Assembly (NCBI GenBank): GCA_012845835.1
Contig: JABAKD010000028.1
Span: 3,566,242 to 3,630,241, forward strand
Length of the DNA: 64,000 nt
Direction of reading: 5' to 3'
Origin: Undaria pinnatifida
Lineage: Eukaryota; Sar; Phaeophyceae; Laminariales; Alariaceae
A program made the position numbers and the translations under genes. Below are positions 1 through 10,299 of the stretch, piece after piece (position 1 is the first letter of the stretch; each line of letters begins with the position of its first letter). The notes under the pieces are model-generated. The model was given only the letters and a program-made list of their open reading frames with translations. It made no database searches and was not told where the DNA came from.

Positions 1-378
1 TTTTTTTTTGCCGTTTCAATAATTTTTTTGGGTGAGGTATGCTGGACCTCCTGAAAGTCAGGAGGAACCTCATCTCCCCTCTCACATAAAAAAACATATT
101 AGTAGTTGATATCTTGAAAAAAGTATGGCTTGCTGTAGTAGCTAAGTTTTCACCACTGAGATGTCCCAAGTGTGCCCTATTTGAGAGTGTCAGACTCGCA
201 ACACGATAGAACAGGTCTTCTAGCACTGTTTTTTTTTTGGACTGTTTTTTTCTTTCGGAAGGACGGGCGGCTCTCCTTAACCCAAACTCGTCGGAATTTT
301 TCGCGTATACTTTTTTTGTTTTCCGTAATATTTTTTCGGTGAACGCTTTTATCACGTAGATCCAGTGTTAACAGGGGT
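1..378. other. Non-coding flank with a family F repeat copy
   Basis: No gene is visible. Bases about 205-330 carry a diverged copy of the dispersed family F, recognised by the order CACGATAGAACAGGTC, a T-run, then CTTAACCCAAACTCGTCGGAA, which recurs in other copies at about 4.7, 19.5 and 27.9 kb. The rest is T-rich unique-looking sequence. Confidence 0.5.
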
Positions 379-386
379 GATTTAAT

Positions 387-700
387 GGAGAAACCCTATT
401 TGCAGGACGGGCCTGCAACGAACTCTTGCAGGACGTGCCTCTGATTGGCCACCTGCCGCTTTTTATTGCCCGTGTTTTTTTTTGGCGAACGCCTGCCGAA
501 CGCGCGGCGAAGCCGCGCGAGGGCACTTTTAGCCCCACGTACCGGTCAAACGGTCAGGGGTCGGGTTGGGGTTGGGGTTGGGGTTAGGGTTAGGGTTAGG
601 GTTGGGGTTGGGTGGGGTCTGTGCAGGTACCTGGGACAAAAGTGTGCCGAAACGTCCTGCAAGAATTCGTTGCAGGCCCGTCCTGCAAATAGGGGCTCCC
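387..700. mobile_element. hAT-like MITE with 8-bp target duplication
   Basis: A 314-bp non-coding element with terminal inverted repeats of about 49 bp: 387-436 and the reverse complement of 652-700 share TATTTGCAGGACGGGCCTGC and continue with few mismatches. The direct repeat GATTTAAT lies immediately outside both ends (379-386 and 701-708). An 8-bp duplication is typical of the hAT superfamily. The sequence around the insertion recurs in inverted orientation at about 1,011-1,031 without the element, which looks like a related empty site. There is no transposase inside, so the element is non-autonomous. The superfamily is inferred from duplication length only. Confidence 0.8.
561..618 (+). 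repeat. Interstitial telomere-like (GGGTTA/GGGGTT)n array
   Basis: About nine units of GGGGTT and GGGTTA run in tandem inside the MITE. TTAGGG-type units match the telomere repeat reported for many eukaryotes, including stramenopiles. The array is internal to a transposon, so it is not a chromosome end. Confidence 0.8.
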
Positions 701-883
701 GATTTAATGCCTATGGGGTCATAACTCTGTCAATTCTTCGTCGATAACGGTAAAAGATAGCTTGGATTGTTTGCATAGGCCTTGCGGTCACGGCGCAAAA
801 ATAAGAAATAAGAAAATATGATGTTCCGCCAGCCGAGATATTGCGAAAATTGTGAGAATTTTTTCCGGTGAATTTATCGCAAC

Positions 884-980
884 ATGATGATGATGATGAT
901 GATGATGATGATGTTATGATGATGTTATGATGATGATGATCATGATGATGATGATTGTGATGGTGATGATGATCATGATC

Positions 981-1010
<30 letters not shown>
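884..1010. repeat. (ATG)n microsatellite
   Basis: An imperfect GAT/ATG trinucleotide run. Open frames across it read as poly-Met or poly-His and are not genes. Confidence 0.95.
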
Positions 1011-1011
<1 letters not shown>

Positions 1012-1031
1012 GGCATTTACCCCTGTTAACA

Positions 1032-2140
1032 ATAGATCTCCGTAATAGGCGAAGACGAGATTGTTCACTGGGGGTACAGCGCGCATTCCATTTTTCCTTT
1101 CAAATATCAGATTTTGGCTTAGAGGAGTATTATATACGGTATAGTTTGTTTTTTCATTTTCCTAAATAAATGTATATTATAGGGTGAACTGTAGGGTGTT
1201 TTATAGGGTATAGAGCTCCTCAAGTCAGGGGCCGCAGAAAAAAAGGTTGTACCTTTTTCGTGTCAAGCGTGGTCAGTATCAATTTTCAGTGTCAGTTTTT
1301 TTCGAACCCCGATAACGTGGCCTATTGACATGTGGAAACCCGATATTCTTGTTTTAGAATAATACGTGATATGTAATGATGTGGTGGTCAAATATCTCAA
1401 CGGCGCGACATTTCATACTGCAGCGCAGTTGCAAAATATCTTTTGACTTTCACACTTCGCAGATTATGAGGAAATGAAAAAACTGAATCTGCGGATTGAG
1501 CAAGAGCGTCGTTTGTGACGATATCTGCCGAATCAATCAACGACATCCTTTCCTTCTTGTCTCTCCGTTCTCTGCCGTTGGCACTTCTGTTGTATCACCT
1601 TCTCTTTGTCGCTCATGTCGACCACTGTTATTTCCGCCAACTAGATGAGCTCCCTGTTACTCCCTCGGGCGGCGGACTCGACGACGGAGGGGGCTCAGAG
1701 AGCAACAACAACCCTTTTCCAGAGGCAGCCGTCGACGAGCACAGGGCACAGAGAGAGTGAGTATCAGGAAGGGAATTTTCGCGCAAAAACTTAACTCGCC
1801 AAACGGGCCAACACTACACACTATAGTATTATAGTTCATTAATCTTCGACCATGCGCCTTCGATCAAGACTACGGGAGTCCTTTTCGTTACCAGTGAATC
1901 GGGTTCACTCGCTCGTGCGCGCAAGTGACCCCGCTGTTTCCGTTGCGCGGTGTTGTGCTGTTGTGTTTTCGCGATATGAGTCCGTAATGGAAGAGTTAGC
2001 TAGCTACGCTCCGCCAAGAAATACACCTTCTATTCTAGTAATAAAAAGACATTTTGTCGGTTTCAGGGGCAGAGTGTCTCGTGCGAGTGGCTCAAATATA
2101 GTCGTGAAAAAGGAGTACCCCGCCTACCTTAGGCTTGGTC
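1032..2140. other. Unassigned non-coding stretch
   Basis: No frame shows a recognisable domain. A GTGCGAGTGGCTC motif near 2,083, followed by GTGAAAAAGGAGTACCCC, belongs to a module seen again near 11,440 and 19,860, so the end of this stretch is repeat-derived. Confidence 0.5.
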
Positions 2141-2144
2141 CTTC

Positions 2145-2473
2145 ATCGATGTCATTGATATAATCGATATCATCGATATCGATGATGTCGATGATATCAT
2201 CGATATAATCGATATCATCAATACAATCGATATCATCGGTATAATCGATATCATCGATATAATCGATATCATCGATGTCATCGATATCATCGATATCGTC
2301 GATATCATCGATATAATCGACATCATCGATATCATCGATATCATCGATATCATCGATATCATCGATATCATCGATATCATCGATATCATCGATATCATCG
2401 ATATCATCGATATCATCGATATCATCGGCATCATCGACATCATCGATATCATCGATGTCATCGATATCATCGA
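2145..2473. repeat. ATCGATATC 9-bp minisatellite
   Basis: About 36 copies of the 9-bp unit ATCGATATC, with a perfect core around 2,330-2,425 and decayed edges. Every unit contains the palindrome ATCGAT. The minus-strand Ile-Asp-Asp frames are translations of the repeat. Confidence 0.95.
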
Positions 2474-2911
2474 AAACTTCGTAACCTAAGGGCAATTCAA
2501 TCCACGAAATACATTAGGCTGTTAGTAGTAAAATAATGAAAATGGTACTGCTTGGTGTGGAAAAACATATTTCTAAAACCTGATACTTCGCTGAGTTTTT
2601 GTAGAGCTCGGTTGGCCTTGGATCATGACGTTCGACGGTTTTAATGTTGATGGTAGTGTAAAATGTGTTCCTGCCCAAGTCCTCTCCCCAATCAAAGTTG
2701 GTATCAAATAGTTCGCAAACACCGTACGATTCAGCGTCAGGTATCGGTATAGACTTCGTACGGAGTATTTTAAAATAATTAGAAGACCTTTGTGTTTCTC
2801 CCCCTCGGATGAACAATCGGTAAGAGCACTGCGTGCACCGGGGTGGGGTGTCCGTTACAAAGAAAAACGGCGCCATGTGAAGACCACACACGCCGATGCC
2901 GTGTCCGACCT
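2474..2911. other. Unassigned stretch before the TRIM element
   Basis: A 151-codon minus-strand frame lies at 2,514-2,969 but runs into the TRIM-like element and resembles no family I know. I call no gene. Confidence 0.4.
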
Positions 2912-2915
2912 TCAG

Positions 2916-3287
2916 TGTTATAAGGCTTAGTTTGGGTAAGCTATTGGTTAACCAGTTGCAAGTGGTCAAGCGGACTAATACCCCACTAATACCTTAACAA
3001 ATGGCGTCGTCGACAGACCATGGGTTTTTGGGTCGTGGGTTCGATCCCCACCATCCACAATAATAAACTTTTCAGATTTTCCCCATGTCGAACTTGAAAA
3101 ATACTCTCCCTGGTATCCCCAGGAAATGAAACGGCTTGAATAATTGACAGGTCCGCCCGTATATCCGGCCGACCTGCTATCCCGCCGTTTCAGGGGGGGA
3201 GAGTGTTATAAGGCTTAGTTTGGGTAAGCTATTGGTCAACCAGTTGCAAGTGGTCAAACGGACTAATACCCCACTAATACCTTAACA
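2916..3287 (+). mobile_element. TRIM-like miniature LTR element, whole-looking
   Basis: A 372-bp element made of two 84-bp direct repeats (2,916-2,999 and 3,204-3,287; 82 of 84 bases identical by eye) around a 204-bp non-coding core. The LTRs begin TGTTATAAGG and end CCTTAACA, the TG...CA rule of LTR elements. A purine tract, AGGGGGGGAGAG, sits directly before the 3' LTR. A TGG-starting primer-site candidate sits two bases after the 5' LTR. The 4-bp duplication TCAG flanks it (2,912-2,915 and 3,288-3,291). The core contains GTGGGTTCGATCC, which looks like a tRNA T-arm. LTR similarity suggests a young insertion. It has no coding capacity and would depend on another element. Confidence 0.85.
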
Positions 3288-3291
3288 TCAG

Positions 3292-3600
3292 CTTAAAACT
3301 TCTCCAACTCATCCCCTTGCCTCTTCATCCACCCCAACCACCTCTGGCCCTCTATTATCATATGGCCGCATTTTTCACAGCGAAATCTTGCGGAGGTACA
3401 GAAAGGACGCCGAGCGAAAGGCGAAGCTAGCGATCAAGGTTGCGGACGCGCCTCGCAGAGGTTCTCGGGCTGCACCCCCATCCGCTCGGCGACCGAAGCA
3501 CACAGAGGATAGCAAACCGCTAGCACCTGCAACGTCGCGGAAGTGAAAAGTCGATGACGCCGAGGAAAACAAGACGGCGGAGGAGGGGGAAGGGGGGGGG
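3292..3600. other. Unassigned stretch
   Basis: No recognised gene or repeat. A short Ala/Ser-rich minus-strand frame lies at 3,375-3,572 without family features. Confidence 0.35.
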
Positions 3601-3604
3601 GCGC

Positions 3605-3830
3605 ACTCACTTACCGTTGCTTGCCTTGGTCATTTGACCATCGGCCGGGCGCATCCCTTTTGAGACGAAGCTCCCGGGGGAGGGGGGGGGGGAGGTACTC
3701 CTTTTTTGCTCGCCTTAGTTATATGGCCATTGGTCACGCAGCCCTTTCCAGACGGAGCACCGTTCCTACTCCTACTCCTAATAGAGACACCTCCAACATC
3801 TGGGTGATCATTACGTTTCTTCCCCACGTT
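3605..3830 (-). mobile_element. Two LINE 3' tails in tandem
   Basis: Reading on the minus strand, 3,827-3,705 encodes KKRNDHPDVGGVSIRS, RNGAPSGKGC and NGHITKASKK, which match the end of the LINE at 33,445-33,815. A second, shorter tail lies at 3,678-3,611. Each ends beside a C homopolymer on the coding strand. These are 5'-truncated LINE copies. The family assignment is by similarity to the other copies in this window and to LINE C-termini I recall from brown algae. Confidence 0.7.
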
Positions 3831-4234
3831 ACATTAATTTTTTTTTGCTTATCTTATCTTCCTTCTTGTCTTTGGCCGTCTGTGGCCACCATCTACTATC
3901 TCCCACAGGATAGCGATCGTTTTCTCGCTACAGTCGAGCGTACATACCAAAAATCTCCATGTCACATCCGTCCATTTTCGTCATCTCTTTCCTCTACCAC
4001 ATTCCGAGGGAAGGGTGCTAACCGTATCAATGCACGACGGCAATCCTTACGACCACACCGATAGCCTACGGTCGCGGCGGGTAACCTCTGTTTCCAAGAC
4101 TGGGTTTTCGCCGAGCTCGCACTATGTACTGACTCTCTACCTCCCTTGACAAAAAATACTCAACGAACGGTGCTTTCTTTTTTCGGCGCAGCGTAGCTAT
4201 GTAACCATTTCACTTGCGAATTCATATTGCACAC
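3831..4234. other. Unassigned stretch
   Basis: No domain is recognisable in any frame. Some C/T-rich tracts are present. Confidence 0.35.
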
Positions 4235-5030
4235 ATGAACATTAAACAACACAAAACCTTAAGTCCGCAAAGGACCACTGGGGGGGGAAGATCAAACTTG
4301 CGCGAGTGGTCCCGAGCCACTGCAACTTCTTACTACGTTAGCCCCCCCCAACATTTCTTTCACGAAATCGCTGGTTTTTAAAACCAGCGGCCGGCCGTAT
4401 CTCCTAAAATACGGGGCCCCTTGCCACCCCTCCCCGACGACGTTTCATCGTTCGATGTAGTCCTTTGCAAAACAAAAAAACATGTGAAAAGAACGTTGTC
4501 TTTCATGGTATCCTTCTTCTTCGTCGAGTAGCCATGAAACGTTCGTTCGTTAAAAGAAAAACGCTGGTTTTGCGGGGGAGGGGCTATCGTAGAACCGGTC
4601 TGCAATGAGATAAGGTGTACAATGTCCAGACGCATGCTATGATAGAGGTCGCCTTTTTCGGCCATTTTCGTTTCTGATGAAGTGACGGGGCTTCTTTACC
4701 CGAATTCGTTGGAAATAGACCACTCTTTTTTTCTTTGCCGCGTGATATTCTTGTTGTGTGCGCCTCGGCCATGCGATTTTTCATCCGGGATCAAAGCAGT
4801 TTTGTTTTTTTCCCTCCAAAATCAGTTTTCGGGAGGGGTCTCAAGATCCCCATATTCTGGAACCTCAGAAAAAACAACAATGGTCGATGAACTTCTATCG
4901 TCGGCAACCCACGACCGTATCCACGAGGCTGACACACCCACAGCCATGGCGTGGGGTTGGAGGGTTATGTCGGGGGAGGGAATCGCATCTTTTCACTACG
5001 GTGTTTCGGCCAGGCGCACGACGTGACTAA
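4235..5030 (+). repeat. Composite dispersed repeat, family F (longest copy)
   Basis: This copy has three modules in order. The first, with GCGCGAGTGGTC and GAGCCACTGCAA, is at about 4,235-4,350. The second, with AACATTTCTTTCACGAAATCGC and CGTTTCATCGTTCGATG, is at about 4,350-4,640. The third, with ATGATAGAGGTCG, TTTCATCCGGGATCAAAGC and GGGAGGGGTCTCAAGA, is at about 4,640-4,870. The second module recurs at 7,870-8,130 and inverted near 5,560-5,860; the third recurs more than ten times. No ends or coding capacity could be defined. Confidence 0.65.
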
Positions 5031-5124
5031 TTAGCTGTACCTCACCTGACCAATCGGCTTCCCGCAGGCGTTTATTTTTTTTCGGGTGCAGCGCGTAGAA
5101 GCTTGCCATCCCGTTGACGGGTGC

Positions 5125-5245
5125 GCATATATATATATCATAACATAAACATCAAGGAAAGCTTATGGTCGCAGAGGGTACCGGGGGGGGGGGTCACTCG
5201 CGCGAGTGACTCCGAATGACTGCACACAAACAGCTCCTTTGAAAA
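5125..5245 (+). repeat. Family F first-module copy
   Basis: AGCTTATGGTCGCAGAGG followed by a G-run and CACTCGCGCGAGTGACTCC parallels 4,245-4,330 and 50,045-50,115. Confidence 0.6.
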
Positions 5246-5539
5246 GTGACATCCCCCCCTGCGCACCGTAGCCTTGTTCGGTCGGCTTTAAGTTTAACTG
5301 TGCAAGGTAAACGAGGCACGTGATACGAGAAGGAAGGGTGAAGCAGGGGCAGCAGCACGTCGATTTTGTCGACGACATTAAACCATAACTAGGTGGGAGA
5401 ACGACAACCTTGGAAGTTAGATTTCGCCCATACGTTTCACCGTTTTTAGATTTCGGCTTCCCCGGAGGTTCCGTTCTGTTTTTTTTTTGCTAGAGTGTTT
5501 ATCAGTTGCTGGCTGATTCTACGACATAATAACACCTCC

Positions 5540-5870
5540 TCCAAAAACAGCGATTTTTTTTCTTTAACGAACGTTTCATGTGGCTGCTCGCGACGCTAGG
5601 AAGGATGACGTGCTACGAACAAAAAGGTCTAACTTTTTCGTGAATGTTTTGGTGTTGGCGAACGGACTACCGAACACGGTGGCATTCATTCGGGGTGGCA
5701 AGGTGGCGCCCCGTATTCCAGTGTAGACACTTAAGGAGGGTGGCTGGTTTCGAAACCGGCGATTTCGTTTAAAAAGAAAAGTTGGGGGGGGGGCTATAGG
5801 TAGACCGCGTCGTAGGACGCCTCTGCTCGATGTTGCGACCGCATAAAGGGACACAGTTTTTTCCTTCAGA
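5540..5870 (-). repeat. Family F second-module copy, inverted
   Basis: The reverse complement carries AACTTTTCTTTTTAAACGAAATCGCC followed by GGTTTCGAAACCAGCC, matching the second module at 4,350-4,420 and 7,890-7,925. The similarity continues with insertions and is low. Confidence 0.55.
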
Positions 5871-6009
5871 AGCTTCTCTCGAACTTGATGCACCTTACAA
5901 CACACACACACACAAAAAAAACACGCGTGCTACATGATAGAGGTGCTCCAGTTTTTTTAGTTTTTTCCGGGAAAAATTTCCTCATCAATTTGGGAGCTTA
6001 AGACATATG

Positions 6010-6130
6010 TCCCTCCAAAAAAAAAAATGATTTGAGGATTGAGGAAAAATAAAACTTTTGCAATGATCCCGAATATGTTTAAAGATCCCACATGGCCTAG
6101 GTATACAACGAAAATCAGGCCAAAAATAAA
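6010..6130 (-). repeat. Family F third-module fragment
   Basis: CACATGGCCTAGGTATACAACG on the plus strand is the reverse complement of the family F anchor found at 11,615, 19,600 and 27,935. Confidence 0.55.
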
Positions 6131-6329
6131 AAAAAACTGCTGCTATCCGGTTACGATAGCAGCAGTAATTGGGGATTCTTCATCCGGCTACGATAGCAGC
6201 GGTTTTATTTTTTCTCCGAAGCTCCCAAGTTGAGGAAACCTCAAGAAATAAAAAGGAGTGCAGAAACCTATTGACCGAGTGTAGCACGCGTCATTGGTTC
6301 AAGTATGATAACTTTTGCGACTCCATTTG

Positions 6330-6515
6330 GTTGGTTTTAGGGCTACCGCACCACAGAAACGCTGGTGGGGTTCCGCGCGAACGAAGGTCTTTGGAAGGCA
6401 TGTCTGTCTCGGGTGATGATGATGTTGGTGTTGACCTCATCATCCATGGTAGGAGGTGCTAAGAAATTTCTCAGAATCTGCTGCTGCACCCCCACCGTGG
6501 GAATGAGAAAACAAG
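6330..6515 (+). repeat. Dispersed repeat, family G
   Basis: GGGCTACCGC, CGCGCGAACGAA, TCATGGTAGGAGGTGC and CTGCTGCACCCCCACCGTGGGA occur in the same order at about 20,000-20,115 and 54,060-54,215. Three diverged copies suggest an old transposed family. No coding capacity or ends were found. Confidence 0.6.
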
Positions 6516-6529
6516 AAAAAAAAATCGGC

Positions 6530-7010
6530 AGAGCCTTTGGTCTCAAGTTATAGCGTAGAATCCACCCCTTCTCATACTTCATTCAAAAAATCCCGGGGCC
6601 TAAATCTAGCCTTGGAGTCAGTAATCCTGTATAATAATAACGGCGGTTTAAGTATATGTTTAAGGCGTGCGCTCCTTGTTTGGGTGTCCTGTCTTGTAAA
6701 ATAATAATTGCGAGCAGATATGCTGGGAGGCGGGCCATTTAGGGGACCCCAAAAGGCTATTTTGTTCGTCAGCATGGATGTGCTAGCTTTAGTGTAGGGG
6801 GCGGTGAGGGGGCGGTCACCGTCAGTCAAGCCGTCAAACCGCGGTCACCTAGCACCTTTGACGGCGAGCAGAACAGACTTGACAACATCAGAAATATATC
6901 GTGAGCGCAGTTTTCTTAAAATAAGATTTTTGATGTTTTTTTTTTTCCAACTCTTTTTCTGATTGTGTTGGAAAAACCGCTGGACGAGATTGCTGACTGA
7001 AGTCTACTGT
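6530..7010. other. Unassigned stretch
   Basis: No recognised gene or repeat apart from homopolymer runs. Confidence 0.35.
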
Positions 7011-7014
7011 AGCA

Positions 7015-7420
7015 GCGTAGTGTTCCAGATATCGTATCGGAAGTCGGAACCGATACATCGGAAATCGGATCGGTAATCGGATCGGAAATGAAAACGCCCG
7101 GACATCCGATAACAACGCCTTGCTTCTAGCCGCGGGGAGGGGAGGGGATGGCGATCTGATGTCCCGTTCCCACTCAGGCTCCAATGTGGACAATTTGACG
7201 TGAGGCGCCTAAAGAAAAACAAACACGTGCTCTTTAGGTAGTATCATAACGTGTAAATCCGTGTTTCACCCTCGCCGAACGTTTTTCGTATCGGAATCGG
7301 AGTTTTCAGCAATCCGACACGATTCGAAAATAAGCTGATTCGCTTATCGGATTCCAGCCAGCTGGTATCGTATTTATTTTTGGCCGTTATCGGGTTCCGA
7401 GGAATCGATTAAAATCTTTC
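7015..7420. repeat. ATCGGAATCGG-rich block
   Basis: Overlapping ATCGGA/TCCGAT motifs cluster at 7,030-7,110 and again at 7,285-7,420 in mixed orientation. The arrangement resembles the subterminal repeats of some non-autonomous DNA transposons, but I found no clean terminal inverted repeats or target duplication. Confidence 0.4.
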
Positions 7421-7865
7421 CGATAAGAAGCACCAAACAGGAGACACCCCTCTCTAACCGACAGGATTTCGTTGCCCCCGCAGTTTTCGAATTGGTCTCT
7501 ATTTTTTCAGAGGAGTGTTCAGATGGGACCGTTTTTTTTTCATGGAGTTCTCCGACTGAATCGGTCGAAAGGAAGAAAGACTCCAGGCGCTCGACCTATA
7601 AATAAATGCAGGACGCGGCCGGGCAAAAATTTTCCTGCCGGCCGTTCGTTGGTGGTCTGATTTGTGCTCGAGGCTGTGGCCTTTTTTGGTCGCCTGTTTG
7701 TCCTCGGAAAAAATCGCCACGAAAAAAACAAGACACGTGTTACGGACCCGTGCGACGGTTCCTGCCTCCCTCGAGCCTCCTCGAGGATTGGGGTTGGGAT
7801 CTAGGATTGTGTCCAGGGCTACGACGGAAGGGGGAGACACCTCCGTTTTCACTACTGCTGTAAGT
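7421..7865. other. Unassigned stretch
   Basis: Overlapping short frames on both strands shadow each other and none shows family features. I call no gene. Confidence 0.35.
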
Positions 7866-8130
7866 GAGTCTTACTGCGGTAGCCCCCCCCATCTTTTCTT
7901 TAACGAAGTCGCCCGTTTTGAAACCATCTCCCGGCCGTGATCTCCTGAAACATGGTGCTCATTTCCACCTCGACGTCATCGTTCGATCGTCCTCTGCAAA
8001 GCAAGAACGTACTACGAAGATCTGGTTTTCATAGCGTCATTCCTCGTGTCGAGCACCCACGCAACGTTTGCTAAAGATAATCGCTGGCTTGGTGAGGGGG
8101 GGCTATCGTAGAACCAGCCTGGAGTTCAGC
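7866..8130 (+). repeat. Family F second-module copy
   Basis: GGTAGCCCCCCCCATCTTTTCTTTAACGAAGTCGCC through CTATCGTAGAACCAGCCTGG follows the copy at 4,340-4,610 over about 250 bp, with many substitutions. Confidence 0.65.
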
Positions 8131-8199
8131 CACTCGCACGATTGGCTTCGTACCTCACTGTCGAAAACTCTGTCATTGCTTGTTGCCCTCTCTGACAAT

Positions 8200-10270
8200 A
8201 TAACACACCCCGGACAATAGCCTATTGGAATATGCCTATTGAATGTCAACAGGTTGGGGTATTGCATGTCGATACCCATTGACACGTTCGATAGGTATGC
8301 GAATTTGTCGATCGATACCCATTGCTTGGACCAATAGGTCAGAGAAATTGGTACAATAGGCTATTGTTGTTACGATTGGTGTGTGAGTCTGTCTATCGAT
8401 ATCTATTTTTTCGACCAAGAGGGTTTAATAAATCGGCTCAATAGGCTATTGTTCTTACAATAGTTACGTCACGCTGTCGATCGATACCTATTACTGTGAC
8501 CAATAGGTGCGTAAAAGAGTCGATCGATACCTATTACTGTGACCAATAGGTGCGTAAAAGAGTCGATCGATACCTATTGTTTGACCAATAGGTATGTGAA
8601 ATGGTCCATCGATATCTATAGCTACGAGCAGTAGAGGTATATCATGATATAGCCCTGCACAGTTGCCTACCACGTATTGAGTAAGTGTCCACAAGTTGGT
8701 GTATCGAATATCGATTAATTGAATATCGATACGTTAAAGCGGTGGTATATTCTGCCGACCATATCCCCATTCCTTTCCCAACATCTTCTTTAATCTACTG
8801 CTTCCTTTCCTTGCATACCGATTGAAATCCTCACAAGCCTAGACTACATCGATTAATTTTAACTTATTTTAGTAATAGGTATTTATCGAAAAGCTGTTGT
8901 TTTGAAACAAAAGTCAAAGAGCATAGGTCAACGTACATATTATTGCTATCATTCAAGGTATCAACTCAAACAACAGCCTGGGGTATACGGCACGTATAGG
9001 TATATCTGTTACTAAGCAGTGCGAGGGTATACATTTACAAGCAGTAGGTATCGATCGAAACCCTTGCAAATATAGCTGTTAAATTGTCAGTAGGTATATA
9101 TAGATCGATACCCTTGAGAACGTATGAAATTGGGCCATAGGCATCGATCGATCGATACCCTTGCAAACATATTACATTGAGCAATAGGAATCGATCGACG
9201 TCATCGTACACCTGTCGCTTTAACCAATAGGTACTGACAGGTGGCGATAAACAAATATTGTTTGAACGACATCCTGTTGGGAGTCATTTTCAGATTATGT
9301 TAGTGCCCAAGATACCTATCGATGTACACCTTCGCAAGCATATCGGTCGCACAATAAGCTATTGTGGCCACTGCCCTAACCCTATTGTTGTTTACAATGC
9401 CTATCGATAGACCCCGAAGCCGAGCTATTGTGCCCCGCGATAAGTATGGATCCTCATAGTTGCCGACCTATTATTGTTTGCCCAATAGCCTACTCGATAG
9501 AGGGTATTATCCAGGGTATAAGAAGGAACTCGACGGCTCACAAACAGGTCGCTGTAAAGCATTGCAGGCTTGAGCTTCGCACCGAACACACATAAGTAGC
9601 AATCACCACCTTGTTGTTGAGACGATCCACCTCGAGCTTCTTAGAGCACAACACGAACAGACAGCGCCGTTTTTGGGGTATTCTCCGTTTGGCTGGAGGG
9701 GCGTGCGGCGTGGATGACGAATGGCGAACTAAAAACTATTGTACCCATAAGACGGGCTGTCTTCGAGCGCCTTTGCTCTCCAACACTGAAACAATAGAAT
9801 GGCGAAAGGTCTGCGGACCGATACCTATCATCCAGAACAACAGGATGGTGAAAGGCCTGTCAATACCTATCGTCCGAAACTATTGAATTGTAAAAGGTCT
9901 ACCGACACCTATTTTCCGAATAAACAGGTTTGGTGAAAGGTATATCGATACCTATCGGACAAACCCATAGGTTCCGTTTCTCAGCGCCAATATCCTATCG
10001 CCCAAACAATACCGTCCTGAGAATGTCTTTCGATAACTACTTGTTGAATCAATATGTTCAGATAAATAGGTACAATAGGCTATTGGCCAAACAGTAGATA
10101 ATTGAAGATGCCAATCGATACCCATTGTCTGCCCCAATAGGCTACGAAAAGTACGGAACGATACCTATCGCGGGCAACAAATATAGGTCTCCTATTGGAA
10201 TAGGATCCTATCGATTGCCTGTTGGCCTGGAACCGATTGTCCAGGGTGTGCAATATAATAGCCTCGTAGA
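8200..10270. repeat. CCTATTG/CAATAGG quasi-palindromic repeat block
   Basis: Across about 2 kb, the motifs CCTATTG, CAATAGG and the palindrome ATCGAT recur every 20-60 bp, often as TCGATCGATACC followed by CCTATTG and then CAATAGG. The best-ordered part, 8,477-8,620, is a 43-bp tandem repeat: TCGATCGATACC starts at 8,477, 8,520 and 8,563, and a variant follows about 43 bp later. Elsewhere spacing is loose, with units of about 42, 60 or 85 bp. No long open frame exists. Each motif pair can fold back, so the region is rich in small cruciforms. Function is unknown. Confidence 0.8.
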
Positions 10271-10299
10271 TGCCGCTCCGACGTGAATCGAATATCCTT

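Noticed and set aside
561-618. A chromosome end
   Set aside because: The G-rich repeats are few, mixed in type and enclosed by a MITE with target duplication.
711-1016. His-rich metal-binding peptide
   Set aside because: It is the reverse reading of an ATG microsatellite.
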